Assembly (NCBI RefSeq): GCF_002913045.1
Contig: NZ_PPAF01000038.1
Span: 124,001 to 188,000, forward strand
Direction: 5' to 3'
Length of the DNA: 64,000 nucleotides
DNA from: Campylobacter concisus
GTDB lineage: Bacteria; Campylobacterota; Campylobacteria; Campylobacterales; Campylobacteraceae
A program made the position numbers and the translations under genes. Positions 9,155 to 17,650 of this stretch are shown here, piece after piece; the stretch's first letter is position 1, and each line of letters starts with the position of its first letter. The notes beneath the pieces were generated by a model. The model was given only the letters and a program-made list of their open reading frames with translations, was not told the origin of the DNA and searched no databases.

Positions 9155-9994
9155 ATGAAAACAATTATGCTCTGTGCGATATGTTCAGTTACTCAAGGAA
9201 ACTGCGCTGAGGACTGCGCTTACTGCACACAAAGTGCCAAAGCTGGTGCCGATATCTCAAAATTTAAAGAAAAAAGCGTACAGCAGGTGGTGAACGAGGC
9301 AAAAATGGCTTATAAAAACCACGCTCTTGGATTTTGTTTAGTCACAAGTGGTGCTAGACTGAATGACAAAAAGACCGACTATATCGCATCTTTAGCAAGA
9401 GCCGTGAGCAAAGAAGTGCCAAATTTGATGCTCATCGCATGTAACGGCATGGCGACTTATGAGCAGCTTAGCGAGCTTAAAAAAGCTGGCGTTTTTAGCT
9501 ACAACCACAACCTTGAAACAAGCCGAGAATTTTTCCCAAAAATTTGTAAAACTCACACTTGGGACGAGAGATATCAGACAAATTTAGACGCAAAAAGAGC
9601 TGGGCTCATGCTTTGTACTGGTGGTATTTACGGCGTTGGCGAGAATGAGACTGATAGGGTGAGCTTTAGAGCTAGCCTAAAAGAGCTTGAGCCATTTTCA
9701 TCGCCGATAAATTTTTTCATAAAAAATGAATCTCTAAGTCTTGATCTGCCCCCTCTTAGTGTAGATGAAGCCCTAAAAATAGTGCGTGAGACTAAAAGAG
9801 ATCTACCAGAAACTAGAGTCATGATAGCTGGTGGCAGAGAGAAAATTTTAGGCGAGAGACAGTATGAGATCTTTGAAAATGGAGCCGATGCGATCGTGAT
9901 AGGCGACTACCTCACCGCAAAAGGCGAGAAAGCTAGTAAGGATATCGAGGAGCTTACAAAGCGCGGTTTTAGCTTCGCTAGCATCTGCCACTAA
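9155..9994 (+). CDS. bioB: Biotin synthase
   Basis: Radical-SAM enzyme that inserts sulfur into dethiobiotin, the last biotin step. The 279 residues open almost directly with the CxxxCxxC cluster (C17, C21, C24 in NCAEDCAYCTQ), which binds the [4Fe-4S] cluster for S-adenosylmethionine cleavage. YNHNLETSREFF, CTGGIYGVGENETDR and the RVMIAGGREKI region are standard BioB motifs, with arginine and asparagine ligands of the second cluster. It is shorter than E. coli BioB (346) mainly at the N-terminus, as is usual in Campylobacter. Its last base is the first base of the crcB start, so the two are coupled. No other biotin gene is present in the window. Confidence 0.95.
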   Translation: MKTIMLCAICSVTQGNCAEDCAYCTQSAKAGADISKFKEKSVQQVVNEAKMAYKNHALGFCLVTSGARLNDKKTDYIASLARAVSKEVPNLMLIACNGMATYEQLSELKKAGVFSYNHNLETSREFFPKICKTHTWDERYQTNLDAKRAGLMLCTGGIYGVGENETDRVSFRASLKELEPFSSPINFFIKNESLSLDLPPLSVDEALKIVRETKRDLPETRVMIAGGREKILGERQYEIFENGADAIVIGDYLTAKGEKASKDIEELTKRGFSFASICH

Positions 9995-10347
9995 TGCTTG
10001 TAAATTTGCTTTTCGCAGGGCTTGGAGGCTTTATAGGAGCTGGATGCCGGTTTTTAGCTGGCGAGCTACTAAAATTTAGCCACTTTCCGCTAGCTACACT
10101 TGGTGTAAATGCGCTTGGCAGCTTTGTTATCGGCATTTTGTTTTGTCTAAATTTAAGCCAAAGCGTGAGAGTATTTTTGGTCATTGGCATACTTGGCGGA
10201 TTTACAACATTTTCAAGCTTTAGCCTTGATAGTGTGAAATTTTTAATAGAAGGCGAGCTGGTAAAAGGCTTTTTAAATATCTTTTTAAACCTTGTCCTTT
10301 GCCTACTTGCAAGCTATCTTGGCATTTTGCTTGGTAAAAATTTGTGA
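9994..10347 (+). CDS. crcB: Fluoride exporter CrcB/Fluc
   Basis: Small dual-topology fluoride channel of the inner membrane that works as a dimer. The 117 residues contain four hydrophobic segments, the family N-terminal GGFIGAGCRF, the GVNALGSFVIG segment, and the signature GGFTTFSSFSLD that lines the fluoride pore and binds the central sodium. The start overlaps the stop of bioB by one base (TAATG), so it depends on bioB transcription and no fluoride riboswitch can stand directly before it. Confidence 0.93.
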   Translation: MLVNLLFAGLGGFIGAGCRFLAGELLKFSHFPLATLGVNALGSFVIGILFCLNLSQSVRVFLVIGILGGFTTFSSFSLDSVKFLIEGELVKGFLNIFLNLVLCLLASYLGILLGKNL

Positions 10348-10390
10348 GGTTTTTAAGGTACGCAACAAAATAACTTTATCTATACCATTT

Positions 10391-10590
10391 TTAAATTTTA
10401 AAGTTTCACTCACTCGCCACTAAATTTAGAGCCGCGATATGCTCGCTTTAATTTACTCAAATTTATCTGATAACAAATCGCATGCAGTGCGTTAGCACTG
10501 GAGCATGTCACCTCTAACGTTGTCGGGGTTAGGGGATCGTTAAGGGGGAAGGGAGCGACTTCGTAATTCAAGCCTCTTCCCCCTTAACAA
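10391..10590 (+). repeat. Dispersed structured repeat, copy B
   Basis: Carries the AGTGC-GTTA-GCACT hairpin (10486-10499) framed by GCATGC and GCATGT, then a perfect 13-bp terminal stem: GTTAAGGGGGAAG (10539-10551) with CTTCCCCCTTAAC (10576-10588). The 24-base loop has GCGACTTCGTAATTCAAGCC. It lacks the 33-base loop insert found in copies A and C. Confidence 0.85.
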
Positions 10591-10629
10591 AGAAACAAAA
10601 CTTTAAATTTCTAAAAACCTTAATTTATA

Positions 10630-10898
10630 AATTTTAAAATTTCATTCACTCGCAAGAATTGACTACTGATTTTGGGTCTTACAAAGCTTGTCGCTAGAGC
10701 CGAAATTACTTGCTTATAAAATTTTAAAATTTGATAGAGTTTTAACCGCATTCAGTGCGCCAGCACTATTGCGTGCACTTTGAGCGTATTAAGGGATTGG
10801 GGATATAAAAGGGAATAAGTGGGCGACTTCGTGTCTGCCATGCAGTTGCGAGCTTGCGAAGCAAAATTCAAGCCACTTTGTCCCCATTTAAGTAAACT
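10630..10898 (+). repeat. Dispersed structured repeat, copy C
   Basis: Same block order as copy A: CATTCACTCGCAAG near 10643, AGTGC-GCCA-GCACT hairpin (10754-10767), then a terminal hairpin with arms near 10808-10822 (AAAGGGAATAAGTGG) and 10873-10891 (CCACTTTGTCCCC). GCGACTTCGT and ATTCAAGCC frame the loop as in copy B. The loop insert (about 10833-10865) is the reverse complement of the one in copy A. Confidence 0.85.
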
Positions 10899-10912
10899 TC
10901 ATCAATCTATGT

Positions 10913-11008
10913 GCAAATTTTAAATTTCATTCACTCACAAGAATTGGCTAGTAAAATTTGATGAAATTTGACAAAACCGCATGCAGTGCAAAATACCGCC
11001 ACATCCAC
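10913..11008 (+). repeat. Dispersed structured repeat, copy D (truncated)
   Basis: Has the AT-rich leader with CATTCACTCACAAG and the CGCATGCAGTGC block near 10979-10990, then stops against the end of the minus-strand gene at 11013. The terminal hairpin is missing. Confidence 0.7.
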
Positions 11009-11012
11009 CTTT

Positions 11013-11495
11013 CTATCTAGCTTCTACCTTTGGCATTTGAAGCATAAAATTTCTAGCCTCGCTTAAAAGTACAGGCTTAAGCCCATCTACCAGAGTTTTT
11101 GGATCATAAATTCTCTCATATGAAATCATTAAGACTCCATCTTTTTTAAGTAAAAAGTGGATTATTTCTATATTCTTACTGCTAGTTTCATCTTTTATGA
11201 GAGCTAAAATTTGATCATTCTCTTCACTATAAAGCACCTCTTTAGACTCTTTTATCTTCTTTTTTAGCTCAGCAAGCATACTTTCACTTTTTATATTTTT
11301 GTCAAATTTCACTCTAAATCCTACAAAATGCTCATCAAAATTTTCATTTTTTAAAAAGTAAAAACTCTCATCTTTGGCTGTATTTTTCTTATAAAAAACG
11401 CTTCCATCAAATTTAAAACTTTGAACCAAACTTAGCTCATCTGCAAAGCTAAAAATTCCAAAAAACATCAAGACAAAAAATAGAAATTTACGCAT
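11013..11495 (-). CDS. Secreted protein of unknown function
   Basis: A 160-residue protein with an N-terminal signal peptide (MRKFLFFVLMFFGIFSFADE, cleavage likely near residue 18-19), so probably periplasmic. I do not recognise the family; the mature part is lysine- and glutamate-rich with alternating strands. The start at 11495 is chosen because it gives the signal peptide and has GGAG nine bases upstream; a longer reading from 11585 adds 30 residues without a better start. The gene is transcribed away from the antiporter gene and its 3' end abuts repeat copy D. Confidence 0.65.
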   Translation of the reverse strand: MRKFLFFVLMFFGIFSFADELSLVQSFKFDGSVFYKKNTAKDESFYFLKNENFDEHFVGFRVKFDKNIKSESMLAELKKKIKESKEVLYSEENDQILALIKDETSSKNIEIIHFLLKKDGVLMISYERIYDPKTLVDGLKPVLLSEARNFMLQMPKVEAR

Positions 11496-11612
11496 AAATT
11501 TGCACTCCAAATTTTTAAAAATTTGTTGCCATTTTGCCCAAAGATCGCTTAGCTTAATCAAAAAATAACAAAGCTTTTTATACAATCAAACATTTTTAAT
11601 TTAAGGATCTTT

Positions 11613-12776
11613 TTGCAGTTACATCAAGCTAGCGAGCTTAGTATTCTTGTCGTTTTGGCATTTATCGTCTTTGCTTCGCCTTATATTTCTAAAATTTTAC
11701 GCATTCCTGTCGCTCCTGCTGAGATAATACTTGGAGCACTAGCTAGCTACATCGGGCTTGTCGGCGAAAATGAGATGTTTAAGCTAATTAGCGAAGTTGG
11801 CTTTTTCTTTTTGATGTTTCTAGCTGGCATGGAGATCGACCTTAGAATGCTTATAAATATTGACCGCAAAATTTTACGTCTGGGGCTTATCTATCTTGCG
11901 CTCATTTACTCGCTAGCAACTGCACTTACATTTAGTTTTGATCTTAGTTTGCTTTATATTATCATTATCCCGATAATGGCCGTTGGCATGATATTTACGC
12001 TGTTTAAAGAGTATGGCAGAGATGTAAAATGGCTAAATTTAAGTATGCTTATTGCAACTATTGGTGAGCTTATAAGCATTACGCTTTTGACATTTATAGC
12101 AGCCTATTTGCAGTTTGGAGCTAGTATAAATTTATGGCTAACAATTGGCTATTTGATCTTATTTTTAGCTATCAGCGTGCTTAGCTTTAAAATTTTAGAT
12201 GTGCTTTTTTGGTGGTATCCGGGGCTTAAAGTGATCCTTATGCCACACTACGATAAGGATGAAAAAGATATTAGACTAAGTATTGCGGTATTTTTTTCGA
12301 TGATTGCACTTATGCTTTATTTGAATTTAGAAGTTGCCTTTGGCGCGTTTATCGCAGGTATGTTTATAGCGACATTTTTTGATCATAAAAAAGACTTACC
12401 ACACAAGCTTTCAAGCTTTGGATTTGGTTTTTTGGTACCGATATTTTTTATACACATAGGCTCAACCTTCAAACTCTCAAGCCTAAGCTCAAATGAAGTG
12501 ATAAAAGATGCTATTTTTATATTTTGTGCGATGCTTGCCACAAGGCTTTTTTCAAGTGTGTTATTTGTAGGGAAATTAGGATTTAAGGGGATATTTTTGT
12601 TTTCTCTCTCACAATCCATGCCACTAACACTTCTAGTAGCAGTTGCTACTATCGCACACAGATCAGGTGAGATAAGTGATTATTCTTACTCATCTTTTAT
12701 CCTAGCAAGCCTAGCTCAAGCTATAATAGGGACAATAATTATAAAATTTCTAATGCAATCAAGAAGTAAGGAGTAA
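11613..12776 (+). CDS. CPA2-family cation/proton antiporter (KefB-like)
   Basis: An inner membrane Na+ or K+/H+ antiporter of the Na_H_Exchanger family. The 387 residues form about 11 to 12 hydrophobic segments, with the family hallmarks RIPVAPAEIILGALA in helix 2, FFLMFLAGMEIDLRML and the LEVAFGAFIAGMFIA helix. There is no C-terminal TrkA-N/RCK domain, so it is the short form rather than a complete KefB/KefC. The start is TTG at 11613 with AAGGA nine bases upstream. It ends two bases before gltA and forms an operon with gltA and cysQ. The transported ion cannot be read from the sequence. Confidence 0.82.
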   Translation: MQLHQASELSILVVLAFIVFASPYISKILRIPVAPAEIILGALASYIGLVGENEMFKLISEVGFFFLMFLAGMEIDLRMLINIDRKILRLGLIYLALIYSLATALTFSFDLSLLYIIIIPIMAVGMIFTLFKEYGRDVKWLNLSMLIATIGELISITLLTFIAAYLQFGASINLWLTIGYLILFLAISVLSFKILDVLFWWYPGLKVILMPHYDKDEKDIRLSIAVFFSMIALMLYLNLEVAFGAFIAGMFIATFFDHKKDLPHKLSSFGFGFLVPIFFIHIGSTFKLSSLSSNEVIKDAIFIFCAMLATRLFSSVLFVGKLGFKGIFLFSLSQSMPLTLLVAVATIAHRSGEISDYSYSSFILASLAQAIIGTIIIKFLMQSRSKE

Positions 12777-12778
12777 AA

Positions 12779-14056
12779 ATGTCATCAAATACAGCTACGC
12801 TAACTGATAACAGAACCGGCAAGAGTTACGAGTTTCCTATACTAAAAGGCACCATGGGACCTGACGTGATAGACATCTCGACATTTTTTAGTGATACTGG
12901 AATGTTTACTTTTGACAGAGGTTATACTTCAACTGCGATGTGTCGCTCGGCGATAACTTATATAGACGGCTTAAAAGGCGAGCTAATGTATAGAGGTTAC
13001 GATATCGCGTATTTGGCTGAAAATAAGACATTTTTAGACGTGGCATACTTACTCTTAAACAAAGAGCTTCCAACAAATGATCAGTATATAAATTTTAAAA
13101 CCGAGCTTAAAAAAAGAAGCTTTATACATGAAGGTATGATGAAGCTATTTGACGCATTTCCGGATAAAGCGCACCCTATGGCGATCTTACAAGCAGCAGT
13201 CTCAGCCCTAAGTGCCTTTTACTCAGATCACTTAAATATGGATAAACCTGAAGAGTATCACGAGATGGCTATGCGTATAATCGCTAAAATTCCAACGATC
13301 GCGGCCTTTAGTTACCGCTACTCACGCGGTCTTCCTATTATATATCCAAATTTAGATCGTGGCTTTACTGAAAATTTCCTCTACATGATGAGAGGCTATC
13401 CGTACGAGCACGTCGATCTTAAACCAATCGAGATAAAAGCACTTGACACGGTCTTTATGCTGCACGCAGATCACGAGCAAAACGCTTCAACGACTACTGT
13501 TAGAACAGTTGGCTCTACACACGCGCACCCATACGCATGTATAAGCGCAGGCATCGGCGCACTTTGGGGCTGGGCTCACGGCGGGGCAAACGAGGGTGTC
13601 ATCCGTCAGCTTGAAGAGATTGGCTCGGTCGCAAACGTCGATAGATACATCGCTAGAGCAAAGGATAAAAACGATCCATTTAGACTGATGGGCTTTGGCC
13701 ACAGGGTCTATAAAAATTTTGACCCTCGCGCAAAAGTGCTTAAGAAGATGAGAGATCAGCTTATGGACGAGATAGGCATTAACTCAGAGCTTATCAAGAT
13801 CGCAAACCGAATTGAGGAGATCGTGCTAAATGATGACTATTTTGTGAGTAGAAATTTATACCCAAACGTTGATTTTCACTCAGGGCTCATCCTAAAGGCG
13901 CTTGGCATACCAAATAATATGTTTGCCGTCATCTTTGTCATCGGTAGGACTCCAGGCTGGATCAGCCAGTGGATCGAGCTAAAAGAGCAAGATACGATAA
14001 AGATCGTCCGCCCAAGACAGCTTTATGTTGGAGAGACAAATAGAACACCAAAATGA
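12779..14056 (+). CDS. gltA: Citrate synthase
   Basis: Condenses acetyl-CoA with oxaloacetate to citrate. Length 425 matches the hexameric type II enzymes. Catalytic segments seen: MLHADHEQNASTT (histidine that polarises acetyl-CoA), WGWAHGGANEG (second catalytic histidine) and MGFGHRVYKNFDPRA (oxaloacetate-binding region), with PNVDFHSG carrying the catalytic aspartate. It follows the antiporter by two bases with an AAGGAG site, and its stop overlaps the cysQ start. Confidence 0.97.
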   Translation: MSSNTATLTDNRTGKSYEFPILKGTMGPDVIDISTFFSDTGMFTFDRGYTSTAMCRSAITYIDGLKGELMYRGYDIAYLAENKTFLDVAYLLLNKELPTNDQYINFKTELKKRSFIHEGMMKLFDAFPDKAHPMAILQAAVSALSAFYSDHLNMDKPEEYHEMAMRIIAKIPTIAAFSYRYSRGLPIIYPNLDRGFTENFLYMMRGYPYEHVDLKPIEIKALDTVFMLHADHEQNASTTTVRTVGSTHAHPYACISAGIGALWGWAHGGANEGVIRQLEEIGSVANVDRYIARAKDKNDPFRLMGFGHRVYKNFDPRAKVLKKMRDQLMDEIGINSELIKIANRIEEIVLNDDYFVSRNLYPNVDFHSGLILKALGIPNNMFAVIFVIGRTPGWISQWIELKEQDTIKIVRPRQLYVGETNRTPK

Positions 14057-14859
14057 GTGAGCTTCTAAATTTAGCCATTAAAGCAGCCGTTAATGCTGGA
14101 GCGCGAATAATGAAATTTTACTCCGCAGATAATACGGCTCTTAAAGTCTGCCTAAAAGATGATAGCTCACCACTAACTAGCGCTGATCTAGCCGCAAATG
14201 AAGCGATAATAAAAATTCTAAGCAAAAGCGAGATAAAAATTTGCTCTGAAGAGAGCATTTTGCAAGAAAGCGTTAAAGACGAGTTTTGGCTCGTAGATCC
14301 TCTTGATGGCACGAAAGAATTTCTAGCTAGAAACGGCGAATTTTGTGTTTGCATAGCACTTATAAAAAAAGCTAGACCAGTGCTTGGCGTGATATTTATC
14401 CCAGTTAGCAAAGAACTTTTTTATGCTGATGAAAACGGCGCTTTTAAAGAAATTTTAGATAACAATGATGAAATCATAAAGAGAGTTGATCTAAACAAAA
14501 AAGATAAAAATTTAGACAATCTAATCTTTTCAAGCAGAAGAGGCGACGCCAAAGAGATAGAATTTATAGGACAGAGCTTAAATTTTGAGCAAAGGTGCAT
14601 CGGCTCAGCCATAAAATTTTGCCGTTTGGTTGAATTTGGCGGAGCTTATTTGAGATTTGCCCCAAGCTATCTTTGGGATAATGCTGCAGGAGATGCACTA
14701 GTAAATTTTTGTGGTGGGAAAGTATTTGACGCTAATAGCGACAAAGAGATGAGCTACGAGCTTGCTAATTTAAAAAGTCCATTTTTCATAGCCCTCTCAA
14801 AAAATACACTAAATCTAAAAGATAAAATCATACAACTATATAAGCAAAGTAAAATTTAA
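14053..14859 (+). CDS. cysQ: 3'(2'),5'-bisphosphate nucleotidase CysQ / inositol monophosphatase family
   Basis: A lithium-sensitive phosphatase of the FIG superfamily, likely removing the 3' phosphate from PAP made during sulfate assimilation. The 268 residues include the metal-binding motif WLVDPLDGTKEFL near residue 80, an upstream glutamate pair in ICSEES, and the closing LWDNAAGDALV motif. REGGAYLRFAP-like sequence before that is typical of CysQ. It overlaps gltA by four bases (ATGA). A broader inositol monophosphatase role is possible; the DPLDGTKEF form favours CysQ. Confidence 0.85.
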   Translation: MSELLNLAIKAAVNAGARIMKFYSADNTALKVCLKDDSSPLTSADLAANEAIIKILSKSEIKICSEESILQESVKDEFWLVDPLDGTKEFLARNGEFCVCIALIKKARPVLGVIFIPVSKELFYADENGAFKEILDNNDEIIKRVDLNKKDKNLDNLIFSSRRGDAKEIEFIGQSLNFEQRCIGSAIKFCRLVEFGGAYLRFAPSYLWDNAAGDALVNFCGGKVFDANSDKEMSYELANLKSPFFIALSKNTLNLKDKIIQLYKQSKI

Positions 14860-14862
14860 ACC

Positions 14863-15011
14863 TTAAATTTCTTCTAGTAGATAAAGCATGCTAGCTATTT
14901 TTGCTGTGCCTAGCACGTAGCTCATTATATTTGCTGCGACTTTATCTTTTTTAAGCACTTTGCCATTTATGTCAAATATATCTTCGTGTTCTCTTTGATA
15001 AATTTCAAAGC
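14863..15011 (-). other. Out-of-frame C-terminal tail of the methyltransferase gene
   Basis: Read in the -1 relation to the upstream frame, this stretch encodes FEIYQREHEDIFDINGKVL, then a helical MSYVLGTAKIASMLYLLEEI end and TAA at 14865-14863. It fills what would otherwise be a gap after cysQ, and its composition equals that of the main gene. Confidence 0.7.
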
Positions 15012-16418
15012 TTTTGCTGCGACATCTTCTAAGCTATTTTTGCCGTCAAGCAATAAAAGTATGTAATAATCGATATTGTTAAGCTTCCTTGAGATGCTAA
15101 ATTTATTAGCAAAAACAACATCGGCATTATTTTTATGATTTAAGAAATATCTTACATAATTTATTAATTTTTGACTAAGTCTTGAATATCCAGGTCTATA
15201 CTCGATATTTTTTTGCTCATCTTTTAAGATCATTGCATCAGATGAGTTTGTTAAAATTCTTACAAAAGCGCTATAAACCATAAGCTTATCTTCTGGCAAA
15301 ATTTCTAAAATCTGAGAAAGGTTTATGCTGGCTGGATACATCTTATAAAAGACCTCGCAAAGCCATGATATATCTTGTGGCATAGCGCCATAACTATCTT
15401 GCCACTGGTTATCTTTCTTTATAAAATCTGCCACAACGTGAATTTTATTAATATCGCTTGGACCTATCTGTTTATTGGCTATGCTCTCATAAGTTTTGCT
15501 ATGGACTATTAGGCTTTGTCTAAAGACTTTGTTGCTAATCATATCCATGAATTGTTCTAGATCGATCCTGTCTTTAAATTTATTATTTTTGTATTCATCT
15601 ACTACGGCTGTGCCAACATCTGGGGTAAAAATATCATCAAGTGTATACTCACAAAGATAAGTAAGCTCATTTTTGGCAAGCATGGCATTAAAATCTTTAA
15701 AATAAAATGGATCATTTGTGTATTCTAAAAACTCATGAGCTATGTAAAAGTCATCTTTTGAGAGCACATGTTCTGTTATAAAGAGAAGCATCTTAAGAGG
15801 TATTTTTCCCTCATAAATTTCTTCATTTCTTGTTAGTAAATATTCTTTATAGACTAAAAGTGCTTCTTTGGCTGCTTTTAGCCTCTCTTGCATGCTCTCT
15901 TTATCTTTTGCAGCAAGTAGCATTATATCCCTTACGATATCTTTTACTTTCCAGCCAGGATAAACATTATAAGAGATAAATGCCACGCCATTTGCACTTA
16001 AATTCTCTCTTACAACTTTTAATATAGCTTCTTTTACAAAGTCAGGCACCCAGCTAAAAACACCATGAGCGATGATATAGTCAAATTTCTCATCACTTTT
16101 AAATTCGCAAATATCGCCGTGTATAAGCTCTAAATTTGTAAGCCCCATCTCTTTAACGATCTCTTGCCCTCGCCTTATCTGCTCGCCGCTAAGATCTATG
16201 CCAACTACTTTTGCGTTTTTGTTATTTACTGCAAATGGGATCAAATTTCCACCAAAGCTACATCCTATCTCTAAAACTCTTGCATTTTCGCATGGCGGTG
16301 GAGTTATGCCAAGAAGTGTAGCACAAGCTTCAAGCCTATATGGCGACGATTGGGCAAAAGCTATTGATTTATAGGTTAGCTCATCATAAGACTTCTCGAT
16401 TTTGCTATTTTGGCTCAT
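14967..16418 (-). CDS. SAM-dependent methyltransferase with regulatory domain, C-terminus probably frameshifted
   Basis: A 483-residue class I methyltransferase. Motif I ARVLEIGCSFGGNLIPFA lies near residue 45, VVGIDLSGEQI follows, and EFKSDEKFDYIIAHGVF completes the SAM pocket. The rest matches the methyltransferase regulatory domain layout (PRMT5-unlike, often called PF10119). The reading frame ends soon after a run of four A (minus strand; plus 15012-15015). With one more A the frame continues SFEIYQREHEDIFDINGKVL and on to a stop at 14863-14865, adding about 35 plausible residues. So the gene probably spans 14863-16418 and is shifted near its end, either truly or by a base-call error. Substrate unknown. 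Confidence 0.8.
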   Translation of the reverse strand: MSQNSKIEKSYDELTYKSIAFAQSSPYRLEACATLLGITPPPCENARVLEIGCSFGGNLIPFAVNNKNAKVVGIDLSGEQIRRGQEIVKEMGLTNLELIHGDICEFKSDEKFDYIIAHGVFSWVPDFVKEAILKVVRENLSANGVAFISYNVYPGWKVKDIVRDIMLLAAKDKESMQERLKAAKEALLVYKEYLLTRNEEIYEGKIPLKMLLFITEHVLSKDDFYIAHEFLEYTNDPFYFKDFNAMLAKNELTYLCEYTLDDIFTPDVGTAVVDEYKNNKFKDRIDLEQFMDMISNKVFRQSLIVHSKTYESIANKQIGPSDINKIHVVADFIKKDNQWQDSYGAMPQDISWLCEVFYKMYPASINLSQILEILPEDKLMVYSAFVRILTNSSDAMILKDEQKNIEYRPGYSRLSQKLINYVRYFLNHKNNADVVFANKFSISRKLNNIDYYILLLLDGKNSLEDVAAKALKFIKENTKIYLT

Positions 16419-16426
16419 TTTAGCTC

Positions 16427-16924
16427 CTAGTAGTCTTTTTCTTTGATTTTTTCTAGCATATTTTTTGCATCATTCTCAGGATCATCCACTATATATGCAC
16501 GCCTTATCTTGCCATCTTTTATGATAAGCGTTTGTCTAAAGTAAAATTTATGTCCATTTGATGCAGAAAAAACTGGAAGCTCAAGTGCTCTCTCAAGCAT
16601 AAACTCATTATCATTTAAGAACATAACTCCAGCTGAAGTTTCTTCTTGAAATTTCTTTTGAGCTGCGATATCTTGGGAGCCAATAGCCACTACCATGAAA
16701 CCAAGATCGTTAAAGTCTTTTAAAAATTTCTTGTAGTTTATCGCTTGTTTGGTGCAGCCCTTCATGCCCGCAGTATTTTGCAATTGCTCACTTAAAAGAC
16801 TAAAGTCCTCGCCTATCTTTGGATAGATAAAAATGACGCAGTCGTGCGTTCTTGCAAAGGCGGAAAAATCAAATTCCTTACCGTCTAGTGTATTTAAATA
16901 TATACTTGTAGGCACTTTTATCAT
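16427..16924 (-). CDS. Peroxiredoxin (BCP/AhpC-TSA type)
   Basis: A 165-residue thioredoxin-fold peroxidase expected to reduce hydroperoxides in the cytoplasm. The N-terminal NTLDGKEFDFSAFARTHDCV, the strand VIFIYPKIGED and the GCTKQAINYKKFLKDF segment fit BCP-type enzymes, where the cysteine in GCT is the peroxidatic residue. Compared with the usual YPKDxTPGCT, about 17 residues are inserted between YPK and GCT, which is unusual. FYFRQTLIIKDGKIRRAYIVDD near the end is the standard final sheet. The gene lies 8 bases upstream of the methyltransferase and is probably co-transcribed with it. Confidence 0.75.
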   Translation of the reverse strand: MIKVPTSIYLNTLDGKEFDFSAFARTHDCVIFIYPKIGEDFSLLSEQLQNTAGMKGCTKQAINYKKFLKDFNDLGFMVVAIGSQDIAAQKKFQEETSAGVMFLNDNEFMLERALELPVFSASNGHKFYFRQTLIIKDGKIRRAYIVDDPENDAKNMLEKIKEKDY

Positions 16925-16972
16925 ACTTCATCCTTTAAAATTTTTTACTATTATATCTCTATAAGCTTTGTC

Positions 16973-17650
16973 TTAAGCTTTTTTAGAATTTAAAAGATAA
17001 ACTACGAAAAGAACAAAAAAGCTAATTATTAACATCAAAAGTGCATAGATATGAGCCTTGGTGTAATCAAGCATTTCAACCGCTTCAAATATCGCAATAC
17101 TCGCGACCTTGCTCTCTCCAGCTACGCTACCACCTATCATTAAAACAACACCAAACTCGCCCATAGTGTGAGCAAAGCTAACGACAGTAGCTGTTAATAA
17201 ATTTGATCTAATACTTGGCAAAATTACTCTAAAAATAGTCGTGAGTTTGTTTTTACCAAGACTATAGCTAGCTTCAAAAAGGCTCTTTTTTAGGCTATTT
17301 AGTCCAGCATAAATCGGTCCAAACATAAATGGCAATGAATATATACAACTTGCCACAACAAGACCTGTGAAGTTGAAAACCAGTCTAATTCCAAAAATTT
17401 CTTCAATAAATTTACCAAAGGTGGAATAAGGCGAAAGAAAAATAAGTAGATAAAAGCCAAGAACACTTGGTGGCAATACCAAAGGTAGTGAGATTATCGA
17501 CTCTAAAAATGATTTACCAAAGAATTTTTTCTGCGACATAAAATAAGCAAATGCAATGCAGACAAAAAACAAAATAAAAGTAGTTATAAAAGATAGTTTT
17601 AACGAGAGCCAAAACGGCTCGTAATCTATATTTTTTAACTCGTCTATCAT
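16973..17650 (-). CDS. modB: Molybdate/tungstate ABC transporter permease ModB
   Basis: A 225-residue inner membrane permease with about five to six hydrophobic segments. It has the ABC permease EAA loop, SLFEASYSLGKNKLTTIFRVILP, and the ModB-type FAHTMGEFGVVLMIGG segment. It overlaps modC by four bases and ends a minus-strand operon modE-modA-TOBE-modC-modB. It would form the channel for oxyanion imported by ModA and powered by ModC. Confidence 0.93.
   Translation of the reverse strand: MIDELKNIDYEPFWLSLKLSFITTFILFFVCIAFAYFMSQKKFFGKSFLESIISLPLVLPPSVLGFYLLIFLSPYSTFGKFIEEIFGIRLVFNFTGLVVASCIYSLPFMFGPIYAGLNSLKKSLFEASYSLGKNKLTTIFRVILPSIRSNLLTATVVSFAHTMGEFGVVLMIGGSVAGESKVASIAIFEAVEMLDYTKAHIYALLMLIISFFVLFVVYLLNSKKA

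Noticed and set aside
9994-10000. Fluoride riboswitch in front of crcB
   Set aside because: The crcB start overlaps the bioB stop, leaving no leader; nothing resembling the pseudoknot was seen before bioB.
8761-11008. Insertion sequence or transposase remnant
   Set aside because: No open frame of transposase type is present and no terminal target duplications were found by eye; kept as a repeat family.
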